From positions 1 through 64,000 of the forward strand of contig JAJEKV010000306.1 of NCBI GenBank assembly GCA_021234155.1: a stretch of DNA of 64,000 bases, read 5' to 3'. This document shows, one piece after another, positions 44,059-55,410 of this stretch. The notes beneath the pieces are model-generated. The model made no database searches. It was not told the DNA's origin and saw nothing but the letters and a program-made list of their open reading frames with translations. The DNA is from Isoetes taiwanensis. Lineage: Eukaryota > Streptophyta > Lycopodiopsida > Isoetales > Isoetaceae. How positions within the stretch are numbered: position 1 is the stretch's first letter; each line of letters opens with the position of its first letter. Both the position numbers and the translations under genes were made by a program.

Positions 44059-46384
44059 TTTTTTTTTTTTTTTTTTTTTTGAGGTTAAAGGCGGGTTGAT
44101 ATTACATGCAAAGAAGTTACATGAATATATGCGGCAATTGCAAAAGGAGAAACCTTTGCAATGCTTACTGTCCCAAGAAGATTTGAAAGAGGCATAACAT
44201 GACTAGATATTCAAAATTTGTTCTTTGTACCCGGGTAGACAAAAAGATCGGATCGATCGGATGTGCGTAATAGTTCAAGGCAATGAAAAACAGGCTGGAA
44301 GTTTCTACTCATAGCCCAAAACAAACTCCAATGGATCAACCTGGACAATATGGAATACTGTCTCAAGCTCATCAAGATCCAAAGGGGTATGGACCATGAA
44401 CTGCAGCATGATTTCAGAGGTGATGTCAAAGTGCTCCTCCCATTTTGCAGCAAAGTAAATCTTCAAATCATTCCACCACCAAAGATCTTCATCATCCAGA
44501 ATGACTCCCAAAGTCATGCATTGCCAAAAATGTCTTTGCTTGGGTGAATCATATTGGCCTTGATTATCCCCCTCGTCCACTGCTCAAAAGCCGGTTTAGG
44601 ATCATACCTTCCACGAGAGGGGGGGATAACCATATCATAATGCTCAGTCACAAAATCTGTCAATGTCAACATCAGCATCAGAGATAGTAAGTTTAAAGAA
44701 AGCATAAAAACCATGGTAATTCCTAAAAAGAATCCCAATTTACGTCATATGCTAAGCCCTTGCTTCTTCTATGTGCTATATTTGTCTCAACCAAATAGGA
44801 TTTGGCGGGCTTTAATCCAATTGAGATTAAATGTTTTGTGATCATGAGCGATTCTGTTTTACGTGCTTCCAAATAGACCATAGGGCGAGTTCTCAGAGTA
44901 CCCGAGAAGGCACTAGGGAAACTTAGAAAGTCAAAAATTCTGTGAAGATGAACCGGGGTGGACTTACGAGATTTTTTTTGCTGAGCCGAAGGGCGAAGCC
45001 TCGAACTCGCTTGAAAGACATGCAGGTTGGATTCGGAAGGCGGCAGCCCTAGCGGACAAATATTGGTGAGCGAGCCTTATATTTTGATATTCTCTCATTA
45101 GTGGATAAACTTTGATTCAGCGAAGCCATCGAAAAGAAGAATCTTTTTGCACAATGTACTGCCATCCCTCAATGATTATTTTGATTGCCTCATCTTTGAG
45201 TGCAACCCCATTTTGTAGTGACCTTAAGATCGAGGAAGGTTGAATGATCATTTTGTAGATCTTGGACACATTTGTATCTCTTTTTCCTTCACGACTCCAT
45301 GAAATAGGATCCATTGAGTCTTTCCGGTTGCTCAAGGAACTAGAGATGTCGAGAGAAAATCTTTTTGTTGACTTTGTGTGTCACTGATTCTTACAACCGA
45401 CTCATGCCGAGGTAAGCCAATTGCCATTACACCTAAGATCAGCTATAGTTTTGAGACTGCATCACTCCATTCTTTTATATTTTCTCGGATGTTTGAGAGC
45501 CAAAGCATCACGCCTCAGAGGTAGGAAGTAAATTGTGATGCCAAAAAGAAATGAAATTTGGACTAACCTTATGAAGATTATCTGCGTGAAAACAATGGGA
45601 GACTTCATTCAGGCCTCTAAAAGCCTTCTCATGATAGAAGATGTATGGGGCCAGCTGTTAAGCGGTAGAAGTAGAATCTGGGGCTGATGTTGAATTGAAT
45701 TGCTTCCCAGGAGGTTTAGTTTCTGAACCCGGTGCACGATGAAGGCCATGGCGGAGAAAAGATGAGGGAGACCATAAAGCACGCTTGAGATCAATTTTGC
45801 AGCTAAAGCACGAGCTGTTTGAAGCGGATCCTTGCATCCTAGGCCCCAGAATCCTTGGGAGTGGTGAGATTCGCCAAGCAACTTTATAGTCCCCTTGCCA
45901 TATAAACTTTCTAATGGCGGTCGAGAATTTCTACGATAGGTTGCTTTGTCGACCACAATTGCGAGATGAAAAATAGATGTGCGTCTTTGGTGATTCTTGT
46001 GTTGGCAATTTCAACCCTTCCCGCCAATGAAAAGAGGCGAGGGATACATCATGAATTTTCTTTTGATCCTGTTTGTAATAGGAGACCAAAGACCATGCAA
46101 ACTCATGTCTGGTGCAAGAGGAAGACCCAACAGTTTGGTGGCCATCCCTTTTTCGAGAATTACTATATCAGCACCTTGAGATGTAACTGCCACCATTTAT
46201 AATTTAAATTCAATCTTCTTAGCTCATATTGCATAGGGCAATTTATCTTTGGTACCACATATCGGCTCAAGCTGTATGTCGGTCCAACTTCATGATCATA
46301 TTTCATTCCCCTATGATCAAAACTCAGTTCCATGCTAATGCTTTGAAATCTTTCTGTCATAAACAATCATCACATAACCAATCA
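44059..46384 (-). mobile_element. LINE, 5'-truncated, with poly(A) tail and 8-bp target duplication
   Basis: On the minus strand the element ends in a run of about 22 A (44059-44080). TGAGATGA flanks both sides (44051-44058 and 46385-46392), an intact target-site duplication. Coding remnants in order: YVVPKINCPM, GMATKLLGLPLAPDMSLHGL then WSPITNRIKRKF (46160-46020; the YLG-type block of LINE reverse transcriptase), SHHSQGFWGLGCKDPLQTAR then ALAAKLISSVLYG (about 45870-45760; the GGLGL..AKW block), and downstream GWQYIVQKDSSFRW, AFEQWTRGII, LWWWNDLKIYFAAKWEEHFD. The catalytic core (YADD) is missing through 5' truncation. It was inserted into the CACTA-like element after that element formed. Confidence 0.8.
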
Positions 46385-46392
46385 TGAGATGA

Positions 46393-48050
46393 ACTTTAAC
46401 TCGGCAGTTGGAGCCTAGGTGCCATGTCACCCAAAATTTGCCAATGTCACCTTGGCAAGATCCCCCTCTGTAATTTTTTGTGATATCTCACTCCACGTTG
46501 GGAACTTCCACTCGGGCTTTTAGGCGTGATTGAATCAACGATGGTGTTAATTGGACATTTATGACCCCCGATTAGATCCCATATGTAGCAACGAAGCGGT
46601 AGTGGAATCGGACGTTAGTTGATGTCGTTGGCGAACAAATACTTTCATAAAGTTTATTGGACATTTTAAATTTTGAACATTATCTAATAAATATCACTTA
46701 TATATAGAGACCCATGTATTCAACGGTATGTAGATTAATGCCAAACTGGGCGGCCTGGATTTTGATCAGTCCTATCATTCTATTGGTGTTCAAATTAGCA
46801 GGGATTCCCTTTGCCCTCCTCCAGCTTATTCTGTTGGAATGCGCCCGGCTATTACGCTTTCGATTGCGCCCGGCTAAAGGCGAATGGCTCAAACGCTCAA
46901 ACATGCGACCCGGCTATGGCGAATGGCGGTTCAAAGCGGCTCAAAATGGCAAATGGCTCCGGCTAAGGCTCGAATGCTCCAGCTATGGCAAATGGCTTAC
47001 TTTATCGACCTCATCGACCGCCATAGTTCATATCGAAGTGTGGCGCCAAAAGTCGCTTTTTGAGCAGATACAAGGAGTTATGGTTCCATTTCGATGCAAA
47101 ACACCCGAGGAAGCCGAGAGGTTTTCGGCGTGAGGCCTTTTGCTTTCGATACAAAGGTCATGTGTATTTCACTCTGAAAAAAGCAAGGATTAGATATATT
47201 TGTAGATTTTTAGAAGTGGATTTATGCCCAGTCTATGTTTTAATTTGATTTGCTTTCTGCCGGGGTTTTATCATTTGGAACCGGTGAAAATCTTGCTATG
47301 CTTGGCCTTGGCTTGTTTTGAACAAACATAACCAGGGCTTGCAAAAACTGAGTTATTGCGCCTAAGAGTTGGCAATGTCGAGGTAAGAATCGTTTGAGCT
47401 CTACTACCTCGATATTTATCCCTTATATTTTTGTATGCGGAAGGACTTCTAAGTTAAGAGAAAAATGATTGCCAAGACTCTCATGGCGAAGCCTTGCCAC
47501 GCTTGTCGGGTAACCTTATTTTGTTTTTTGTTTTGCCAAAGTTTTTGGAGAACTAAGCTTCTACGTGTATAACAAAGGTTAGGGCGTGCAGAGCCGGAAG
47601 AATAGAAGTCGGTGGAAGGAATAGCTCGATGTAGCATTCAAAGGAAGCCTATGAGCTTTCAAAGCAATTTGATTTTTGTTTGAGGCGGATCTTTGTAAAT
47701 GTTCTAGAAGCATATTTGATGTATGATCTAAATACTATGCTATCCAGATCTTTAAGACAAAAATCGATAAAGTCTACATTTCTATAGAATTAGGAAAGAA
47801 ATTTGTTTTAGCCCGATTTGGTATGAAAATGAGATGGAAAGAAATGTAAGACAAGATTGTTGTGAACCTATAACTTTTTATTTAATGGTTTTAAACCTTA
47901 ACCATTGATTATTGATGTAATATTTTGAACATAATGTTTTAATGATAGAATGTGGATTGCAATTTAATAATACCTTATGGACTTGTTTGGGTTGGACTCC
48001 CAAAGGCTACATTAGGAAAAAGAAAAAACAAAAAAGATTTTTTTATTAAA
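46393..48050. other. Interior of the CACTA-like element, no gene recognised
   Basis: Begins with a stray minisatellite unit (TTGGAGCCTAGGTGCCATG, 46407). 46714-47133 is an open plus-strand frame of 139 codons that partly consists of a short repeat (CGGCTATGGCGAATGGC-type units, 46855-46995), so I do not call it a gene. The rest is AT-rich. Confidence 0.45.
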
Positions 48051-48540
48051 AGGAATGCCCCGTGTCAATGTTTAATTAGTTAAAATAATACTTTTTTTAT
48101 TTTAGAATGTACATGAAAACAACATGTAGATATTCTTTACAACAATGTGTCTTTATTTGAAAAGCACCACATTTGAAAACAACTAATTTAGAAAACCACA
48201 TGTAGATATTTGTTAAACACATGTTATTATTTAGTTAAAACAACACCGAAAACAACTATTATCCACGTGGATATTTTGTTAAGCCACATGTTGTATTTTT
48301 AGTAAAAACAACACTTAAAAACAACTACTAATTTAAAATGGATATTCTGTTAAACCATATGTTTTTTTTTAGTAAAAACAACACCTAAAAACAACGATAG
48401 AATTTTTATTAACAGGATATTTAATTTTCTATCGTGACTTTTATACTAAAAACTACATATTGTTTCTAGCATTTTCGAACAATACTATGGTGGTCTTTAA
48501 GTGTTGTTTTATCGAAAACAATAGCAAAAACTACACATTG
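48050..48540. repeat. Right subterminal repeats of the CACTA-like element
   Basis: Repeated units of CACATGTAGATATTTGTTAA, AAAAACAACACTTAAAAAC and variants, about 60-75 bp apart (48100, 48180, 48240, 48310, 48370). They pair loosely with the left subterminal region. Confidence 0.55.
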
Positions 48541-48565
48541 AGCAAATTTTGGGGTTAGTGTGATT

Positions 48566-49560
48566 TTGCCAAATCCAAAGGAGCAAAAAGGCGATTGGGG
48601 TCTTTGCATAACAACTTGAAACAGACAATGGCAGACCACAAAGAGGCAAAGGAACCATGATATTTGGAGGCCAGAACTCTACACTTGTGATGGCTTCTTC
48701 CACAAAATCGGAGATGCAATTCCACTATGGCGGTACGTTAGGTACATCTAATTCTTGCTTTTCATGCCATTGCTTCTTCATGCTTTCAAGTGCTTGTATC
48801 TGCCGGAATCTTTGGGTGGGATATGTTCATTGATTAATGTGCAATATTTCTTATGATAGGTTGCATGAGGTCAACTATTGCAAAAGCTGTGCATTAAGGA
48901 AATCGAAGCCTTCCTTGGAAATGGTCAGGTGGTCTTGTTTCAAAGGAGGTTGAGTCGCGATTCTCTCACCCCCGCTTGCAAGCAAAGCATAACAAAATTC
49001 CGAAAACAAAATGAGTCTCTCCTTGCAAGAAAGATGTTGTGTTTTCTTGTTGGAGAGTGGGGCTTCGATTTCTTATCCCTTGCACCTTATGGAGGTCACA
49101 GGGTACAAGTTTCCATACATTCTTTTTTTGCTATTATTGCATAAATATTCTAACCAAAGGCCACCATTCAAACAAGTAAACTATATCAACAATACAAAAG
49201 GCACATCACGAACACCGTTTGCTTAAAGGCTTTTAAAGTTGAAGCCTATTTATGTAAAGAAAGTATCGAGAAAGGGGAAACTGTTGTTGCATATACCATA
49301 TGAAGTTGAGTATGCCGTGCTAGCAATGCATTAAAGGTCGTGGCCAAACCGGATTCCATGGTGAAGAGTGCAAGTGCACACAACGAGGTCATGTGGACTG
49401 GTGAGAATTGAAACCCGCCAACATACTGTATGACTCAACCAAATGAACTCGAGGGTCGTGGTTTGCAACAAGAGCGAGGGTGAAGAATGGTATAAACAAA
49501 CATGATGCGCACATGTCGGAGGGTGGCATAAAAGTCTCGTGATAAGGTCCAAGAGAAAGA
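48566..49560. other. Possible exon, otherwise no recognised gene
   Basis: The first 150 bases after the CACTA-like insertion are open on the plus strand and include FGGQNSTLVMASSTKSEMQF, ending near a GTACGT donor at 48732. They may continue the coding-like stretch before the transposon (36600-37088). From 48740 to 49560 nothing is recognised. Confidence 0.25.
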
Positions 49561-49719
49561 GAGAATCATGAGTTCTTGCTTGAATGGAAGACGTTTGAAA
49601 AGGTAATACTCTCTTTATTGCTTATCAAGCATTATCGGGATATGTCTTGGTCATCCCGGAATACTGCTTTTGTGCTTTCAACGTATGCTCTAACACGCAA
49701 TATATGCCATGCACATTGT

Positions 49720-50080
49720 TACATATTCAGTGGAGACGAAAGAAAGCGGGTGGAGTTGCGACCAAGCGTTACCAAAAGGAAGCGCCAGTGGCAAAGTAAA
49801 AAAAAAGATCCAATGCCACCAAGAAGGGAAACAAAAGTAAGAAATCTAAGGAAGTCGGTGGGACACGACCGAAGTCTAAAGACGAGTTGAGAAGAAGGGA
49901 AACAAAAGTAAGAAATCCAAGGTAGCTGGTGGGACCTACCGGCCGGAAAGCAAGTTGAGAGAAGAAGGGAAACAAAAGTAAGAAATCCAAAGGCATTTGG
50001 TGGGACACAAACGGCTTCAAACGACAAGATGAGACCTCAAATGGCAAAGGGAAAAAAAAAGAAAGGACCAAAGCTAGGTC
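49720..50080 (+). other. Lysine-rich tandem repeat coding stretch
   Basis: A roughly 70-bp unit is repeated three times at about 49823-50040. In one frame each unit encodes EGNKSKKSK followed by a variant of EVGGTRPKSKDELR. The upstream sequence (KKAGGVATKRYQKEAPVAK) is also basic, and the tract ends NGKGKKKERTKA. The lysine-rich repeat suggests a disordered nuclear protein tail, but the frame changes between units and no upstream domain is recognised. Confidence 0.3.
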
Positions 50081-50399
50081 CTTAGATTGTCTTACAAGAG
50101 AACCAAGTTGAAGGATTTCATTTCATATCTCAGGTTCCACATTGAAGATATTCGTGCCACACAATTACAGGGCTAGATGAGGCCATACAATTCAGGAGTT
50201 GCTGGACAATATCCAAGATGGCACCATTGTTTCAGAATTGATTTTGCAGAGAATTACAAAGATAAAATACAAAGGGAGGTTTCAAAGATTGGCAACAATG
50301 ACCAGATAAACATTCTGCCCACATCAATGTATAGGGATGGAAAAGTCGATTAATTAAAGTGGGACAAATGGACTCTGGTGACTCGAAAAATGGGACAAA

Positions 50400-50665
50400 T
50401 TTTTTACATTGAATTAATTAAAAGGGGGAGGGGAAAGGGAGGGAAGTTGAGAGAAGTAATGGAAGGGGATAAGTTAGAAGAAGGGGAGGGGAAGTTTGAA
50501 AGGGGGCAAAGGGAGGAGGAATGGGGGGGAGGAGGAGAAAGGGGGGATGAGGTGGAAAGGAAGGGGGGGTGAGAAGAAAAGTGAGTTCGGAAGGGGTTGA
50601 GAAGAGGGGCAAGTGGGAAGAGTTGGGGGAAAGAGATGAAGGGGAAGGGGAGGGGAAAACCAAAA
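50400..50665 (+). repeat. Polypurine (G/A) tract
   Basis: About 260 bases are almost entirely G and A on the plus strand, with many GGGG runs (for example 50426-50450 and 50520-50575). Open frames through it on either strand (Gly/Glu/Arg-rich or Pro/Ser/Leu-rich) are composition artefacts. Confidence 0.9.
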
Positions 50666-50689
50666 TAACTAAAGGGAATATATCCCTTG

Positions 50690-52530
50690 AGATTAAAAAT
50701 AATAATATTAAAAATAATTAATAATTAATTTAATTAAATATAAAACAATTTAATTGATTTAATAAAAATATGTGTTCTCGACTTACCTTGAGTCGAGAAT
50801 TGAAGAGTCTTTCACGAAGACCTATGCAACCCAGAATTCAAATCAGAGGCTCCACTGCTTTTGCCCCTTAAGTTATATGCCCGTTACTCCAAGCACTCTA
50901 TGCTTTCAGGAGAGGGACTATATCCATGGATACAAAGCCTATCCAAAACCTACACAAATTCTATTTGTTGGCAATACAAACATTCATGTCTGCCGGTGAG
51001 GTAAAACGTCCCTCAAATGCAAGGAAGACCTCGCGAATCCTCAGCCTCACGGACTTCAAAAAGCAGAGGCAAAATCTTGGATACCGGGCCAACTTCGGTC
51101 GCGAATGCGAGGTCTGGGTATAAACACCCATACTTACGGCTAGATTCTAATGCGCAGATGTTGAATAATGACATTCAGCGGCACCTTAGAAACTAAACTT
51201 CAGAGCGTGAGGCCGATCAATATCTTACCAAGAGTCTTTCTCGAAGAAGGTGACTTTTCGCCACACGCTGCGGACCTTTGTTTTTCTTTGAAGGTAGCCC
51301 TTTGTTTTATTTGAAGGAAAGACGCGCTACTGCCGAAAAGGCGAGGCAAAACAACTCCGGAAGCAAGAACTCACCAAATAGGATGGGACATCTGCAAACG
51401 GGATAGGATCCGGATCTACAAACGGGATTCAACTCACGGGCCGGGATAGAAAAGCCACGCTGCTCCGCATCGGATAGAAAGCCACGCTTACATATGCCTA
51501 ATAGCTATTACAAGAGCTTTTTGTCGAGCTCCTTTATGCGCCGGCCAACCCCTCTTCTCAGAATCCTTTTCAGAATAAATCCGCCTTTTGATTCGTAATT
51601 AACCGCTGCTGGGGAGGGCGAGGTCGCTCGATTGCCAAACCGTGAAACGGAGCAGAGATGAAGATCGTTCAAGCTCAGAAGTCGGATTCTGCAACCTGAA
51701 CCTCCTATTCCTAGCATTTGGCGAGATCGTGCAGGGGCATATCATCGGGGGTGTGAGGGATCAACGCAGTGGCCGATTTTGATTCCGTGGGCATATCGGG
51801 GTGCGAGGGCGTGGATCAGCAGGTGGCATGGCTATGAATGTAATGGAGACGGCCGAGATGGAGCACCATATGGAGTTGCTGCACCGCTAGGTCGACCGGG
51901 CAAATCCGAGATCCACAGAGATAACAGATCCACATGAATCGCCTACAAGACGGTAAGAATAGGCGTAAGGAAGTCCGCTTTGAAGCGCCGATATCGAGCG
52001 CTTATCTCAAAAGCGCTTATCTTCAAGAAACGCGTTTCTCCGTTTACGCTCCTTCGCTTTGAATCAATCGGGTATAGATATGATTCATAAAGATGCAAAG
52101 CTTTTTTCACGGATTCATGGTTGCAGATTACATCATTCCTTTTCGACGGATTCGCGGTTGCGCATCCGAAAACCGAGTTTTCCAAGTGGTACAACGGGAT
52201 GGCGGCACAAAGGTGTACCAAATTTCAAAATTCAAATATTGGGGAAAAAGGGCGGTATAAGAAACAATGGAATAAGTCTTGAAAATAAGTCCGCGGAGTG
52301 AGTTTTGAAGTTGTCATAATATTTGTATAATGCATTATTATTATTAGTTGTAAGTAGGCTAAATTATTTTTCAGTTGTTATAATGTGCATTATAGGTTGC
52401 ATATGATGTCCATTAGATAAATACATGGGAGGTCTATTTATCATAGAAAATACATAGGAAATTTATGGGGAGGGTAATTTTTCATAGAAAATACATAAAA
52501 TATTGTGTTTATTAAAAATACATAGTATAG
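50690..52530. other. No gene recognised
   Basis: An AT-rich start (50690-50770) is followed by mixed sequence. 50926-51123 has a moderately protein-like plus frame (SNARKTSRILSLTDFKKQRQ) with no family match. 51240-52300 is GC-patchy with many CG dinucleotides and no recognisable domain. Confidence 0.4.
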
Positions 52531-52862
52531 TATAGTGTGTGCTAATACTAATGTGTGCTAGTGTAAAATGCTAATGTGTGCTAATACTAATGTGTGCTAA
52601 AACTAATGTGTGCTAATCCTAATGTGTACTAATGTATAAAAATGCTAATGTGTGCTAATACTAATTGTGGTAGTATAAAGTACTAATTGTGTGCTAATTG
52701 TGGTAGTATAAAGTACTAATGTGTGCTAATTAAGGTGTGCTAGTATAAAAATGCTAATGTGTGCTAATACTAATGTGTGCTAGTATAAAAACAATTGTTA
52801 AATACTAATGTGTGCTAAATACTAATGGTAAGCTAAATAAACTATGGTGTGATAGAATAATA
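52530..52862 (+). repeat. Tandem repeat based on CTAATGTGTGCTAATA
   Basis: About 15 imperfect copies of a CTAATGTGTGCTAATACTAA-type unit, interspersed with TAGTATAAAA segments. No coding. Confidence 0.85.
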
Positions 52863-52949
52863 AACTATGGTGGAAAATTAGATGGATAGATAGATAAAAT
52901 GATGCTCATAAAAATAACCTCCGGCCCTTGAAATTGCCTTTTTTACTCT

Positions 52950-53222
52950 GAAGCCGCCTTTCTGTTCGACCGTCGAGAAAGGCCCGGACCTAAAAACAGG
53001 TTTTTGTTTTGGGCCGCCTTTTCGATCATGCGAGTCGAAAAACTACATTTTTTCGCGAGCCGCCTTTCGACCATGAAGTCGAGAAAGGCCTTCACCCTTT
53101 AAAAACTTGTGTTTTCGCTCTTTACCTTTCGATTCCTGAAGTCGAAAGGCCTTCTCGATCCTTAAAACCTGCGTTTGGCTGGACGTACCTTTTTCGACTT
53201 CGCGAAGTCGAGAAAAGGCCTT
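52950..53222. repeat. Array of five palindromes spaced about 46-64 bp apart
   Basis: Five inverted repeats occur at about 52954-52983, 53015-53042, 53061-53090, 53124-53151 and 53188-53221. Each has the form CCTTTTCGAC - short loop - GTCGAAAAGG. The last is nearly perfect around TTCGCGAA. Spacers share CCTTAAAACCTG-type sequence. The array is a tandem repeat whose unit contains a hairpin. Confidence 0.8.
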
Positions 53223-53289
53223 CCGACCCCTAAAACCCGCAAAATGGCCCTAAGAACCGTGTTTTTATTTTAATTTTTGCACAGTAGCA

Positions 53290-53640
53290 TCACTTGTCTA
53301 ACTTGATTTTGTCTTTTGCGTTTCTTATCTCGACGTGATAGTACATGCTTGGAGCAATGAAAAAGACCAGTTCATTGGAAGAAAGATGTCGAGAAGAGGG
53401 TGGTGACATGGGTTGGACATACAAGCCGTGGCCTATGAAGGAACTCCTCATACAAATTTCTATCGTCGTAAGTTGCTCGCGGATTTGGACAGAGCTCCAC
53501 GCGCCATTTGCACTAGGTGGTTCATGTGTGAAGAGGGTGTAATCATTGTGATAATCGACCACTATGGTCAGCTTCACCCTTGTAATATATATTGTAATGA
53601 GCCCATTTATAAATATAAGGTATCTCAAAACTAGTATTTT
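53290..53640. other. Open stretch with overlapping frames, unassigned
   Basis: Two overlapping plus frames and one minus frame are open. The plus frame containing NFYRRKLLADLDRAPRAICT and FMCEEGVIIVIIDHYG is the most protein-like. I recognise no family. Confidence 0.25.
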
Positions 53641-53869
53641 TGGTGATTAAGTAAACAATTTGCTTAATTTTTGTTGGAATTTGTGATCTCTTGTCTACCA
53701 CCTAAGAGAATAGAGCCAAAATGTCTTGGTAAAGGAATGCATAAAGAATGCACAAAAATCAATTAAGGACAGTTTGGTCCGGGGTGCTCTTTTTGTGTAA
53801 AATAACAGTTCGAAAAAAAAAAGTGGGAATGGAATGAGTCCCACTTTAATTAAATACGACTTATGGACA

Positions 53870-55102
53870 ACAGCTCTGGGATCAGAAAGCTATTGAAGGG
53901 AACCCATTTTTACTTGAGTGATGACAAGATTCATGACACTCTTTTTTGCAAAGACCTTGTCTTAGATAGCACAATTCATGGCTAGTATCAAATGGTGTAG
54001 AATTCTACAGGCATATAGTTTGGTCAGATGGTTGTTATAGCCAATTCAAATCTGCCCGGCCATTCTATTTCCTACCAAGATATCACCACGAGCTAGGGAG
54101 AGAAATAATATGGAATTTCTTTGGGACAGCCCATGGTAGGGAGAGCACGATGGGCAAGGGGCAGTCCTTAAAGGGGCATTCACTAGAGAGCAGCTCAAGT
54201 ATGATGGAGTGAGATTTAGGGGTGTTGCCGATGCTCAGAAATTCGCTACGCAATGGAATGAAGGTGCCAGCAACGGGGACATCAAGAGGTAATATGCTTT
54301 CATCTGCATTCATCTGCTTTTAACATGCTTTCATCCTTTAAAAAGTGCTTTCATCCGCTTTTTTATCCATTGTATTGTCAGATTGTGCCTCTCAGATCTT
54401 GTATGTGAACCGCAATACTTGTTGCCGGGCTTTTTGCAAACACTCCACGGTTCATTGAAAGGATGATGTTGATAGGATTTGAGACCTACTGGATGCAGGC
54501 TGTGGTAGAATTGACCAAGATTATAACAAAGATCGTGACATACTTGGCCAAATCAAGCACAAGGGTGGCTCATATAGGTTTAAGTTGTTTTCGGGTAACC
54601 GCTTGAAAGGAAACCGGTCATCTTGTGTGAACAAGCAGAGGTTAAAGAATTGGAAATATGTTACTCTAAAGCCGAAAAAAGTCCACCGGGAAGGAAGGTA
54701 TCAAGACAAAATCGATGAGGCATTTTTTGAAGGTGATGGAGAATGGCTTAATGGAAACATAGAGGAAGGTGATAACTTTGTCGTTAGAAATGAGGAGGGA
54801 AATCGAGGAGAATGCGATTTCTATGTGGTGAAATGTATTAAGTCGAGGCATATCCTTGACGTAATTGTCAAGGATAGTCGGGTCGACCTTCAATGTCGAT
54901 GAACATGTGTTGGCTGGTTTGTACTATCCGTCCCACCGATGGTACTTGGGAGTTACTTGAAGACAAAGGCCTGACCTTCCAATACAGTCATCACGTATCA
55001 GCTATCAAGTTTGAGATGAATCAGATTCCTGGCACCAACAGATTTTCCCTTGATCAGGCTACTCACCAGATGATCATTGACAGTCTGCCATATGAAGGTT
55101 GA
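53870..55102 (+). pseudogene. Broken gene of an unrecognised plant family (KPKKVHREGRY / KIDEAF motifs)
   Basis: The clearest part (54540-54900) reads YRFKLFSGNRLKG, WKYVTLKPKKVHREGRYQDK, IDEAFFEGDGEWLNGNIEEG, DNFVVRNEEGN and DFYVVKCIKSRHILDVIVKD, one open frame of about 118 codons. After a frame change at about 54890 it continues DEHVLAGLYYPSHRWYLGVT, then in a third frame LLEDKGLTFQYSHHVSAIKF to IIDSLPYEG and stop at 55102. An upstream piece (about 53880-53970; IRKLLKGTHFYLSDDKIHD) may belong to it. I have a sense of related uncharacterised proteins in mosses and other non-seed plants but cannot name a domain. Function unknown. Confidence 0.45.
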
Positions 55103-55410
55103 ATATGCTTTGACCTAGTTGTTTTATCATTTTGACAGGTCTGTAGTTACTTGTGTACTTGTCTCAAATTTTGATCATTATATTGGAGACAATGCTTGTG
55201 AGACAAGTTTTGTAGTATTGGACTGCTGTATTGGAGTATTTTAGTATTGGAAACAATGCTTGTAGTATTGGAGAGTAAGCTTGATATATATTACAAAAAA
55301 TTGTACATTCAAGATTAGAGACATCTTACAAGATCACTCAATACTCAAGATAACACAAAGTAATCATGCATATATATTACAAAAAAGTAGTATACAATGG
55401 TTACTTCATG

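Larger units (their letters stand above)
37092..48562. mobile_element. CACTA-like DNA transposon, 11.5 kb, non-autonomous
   Basis: The left end is CACACTAACCCCAA; the right end is its exact 14-bp reverse complement, with weaker similarity continuing inward (ATTTGGTC against ATTTGCTC, then a run of AAAACAACA-type sequence). The three bases outside each end are both ATT (37089-37091 and 48563-48565), as expected for the 3-bp duplication of CACTA (En/Spm) elements. Both subterminal regions contain short degenerate repeats. Inside are four minisatellite blocks, a triplicated GC-rich module, an internal CACTA-type terminus at 43663 and a LINE insertion. No TNP1/TNP2-like transposase was found. The termini are shifted by two bases from the canonical CACTA start. 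Confidence 0.65.

Noticed and set aside
46714-47133. 139-codon open frame as a membrane protein gene
   Set aside because: Half of it is a short degenerate repeat; no family similarity.
50378-50663. Glu/Gly-rich plus frame and Pro/Ser/Leu-rich minus frame
   Set aside because: Composition artefacts of the polypurine tract.
51120-52320. Possible organelle-derived insert because of the altered composition
   Set aside because: No recognisable chloroplast or mitochondrial gene fragment in any frame.
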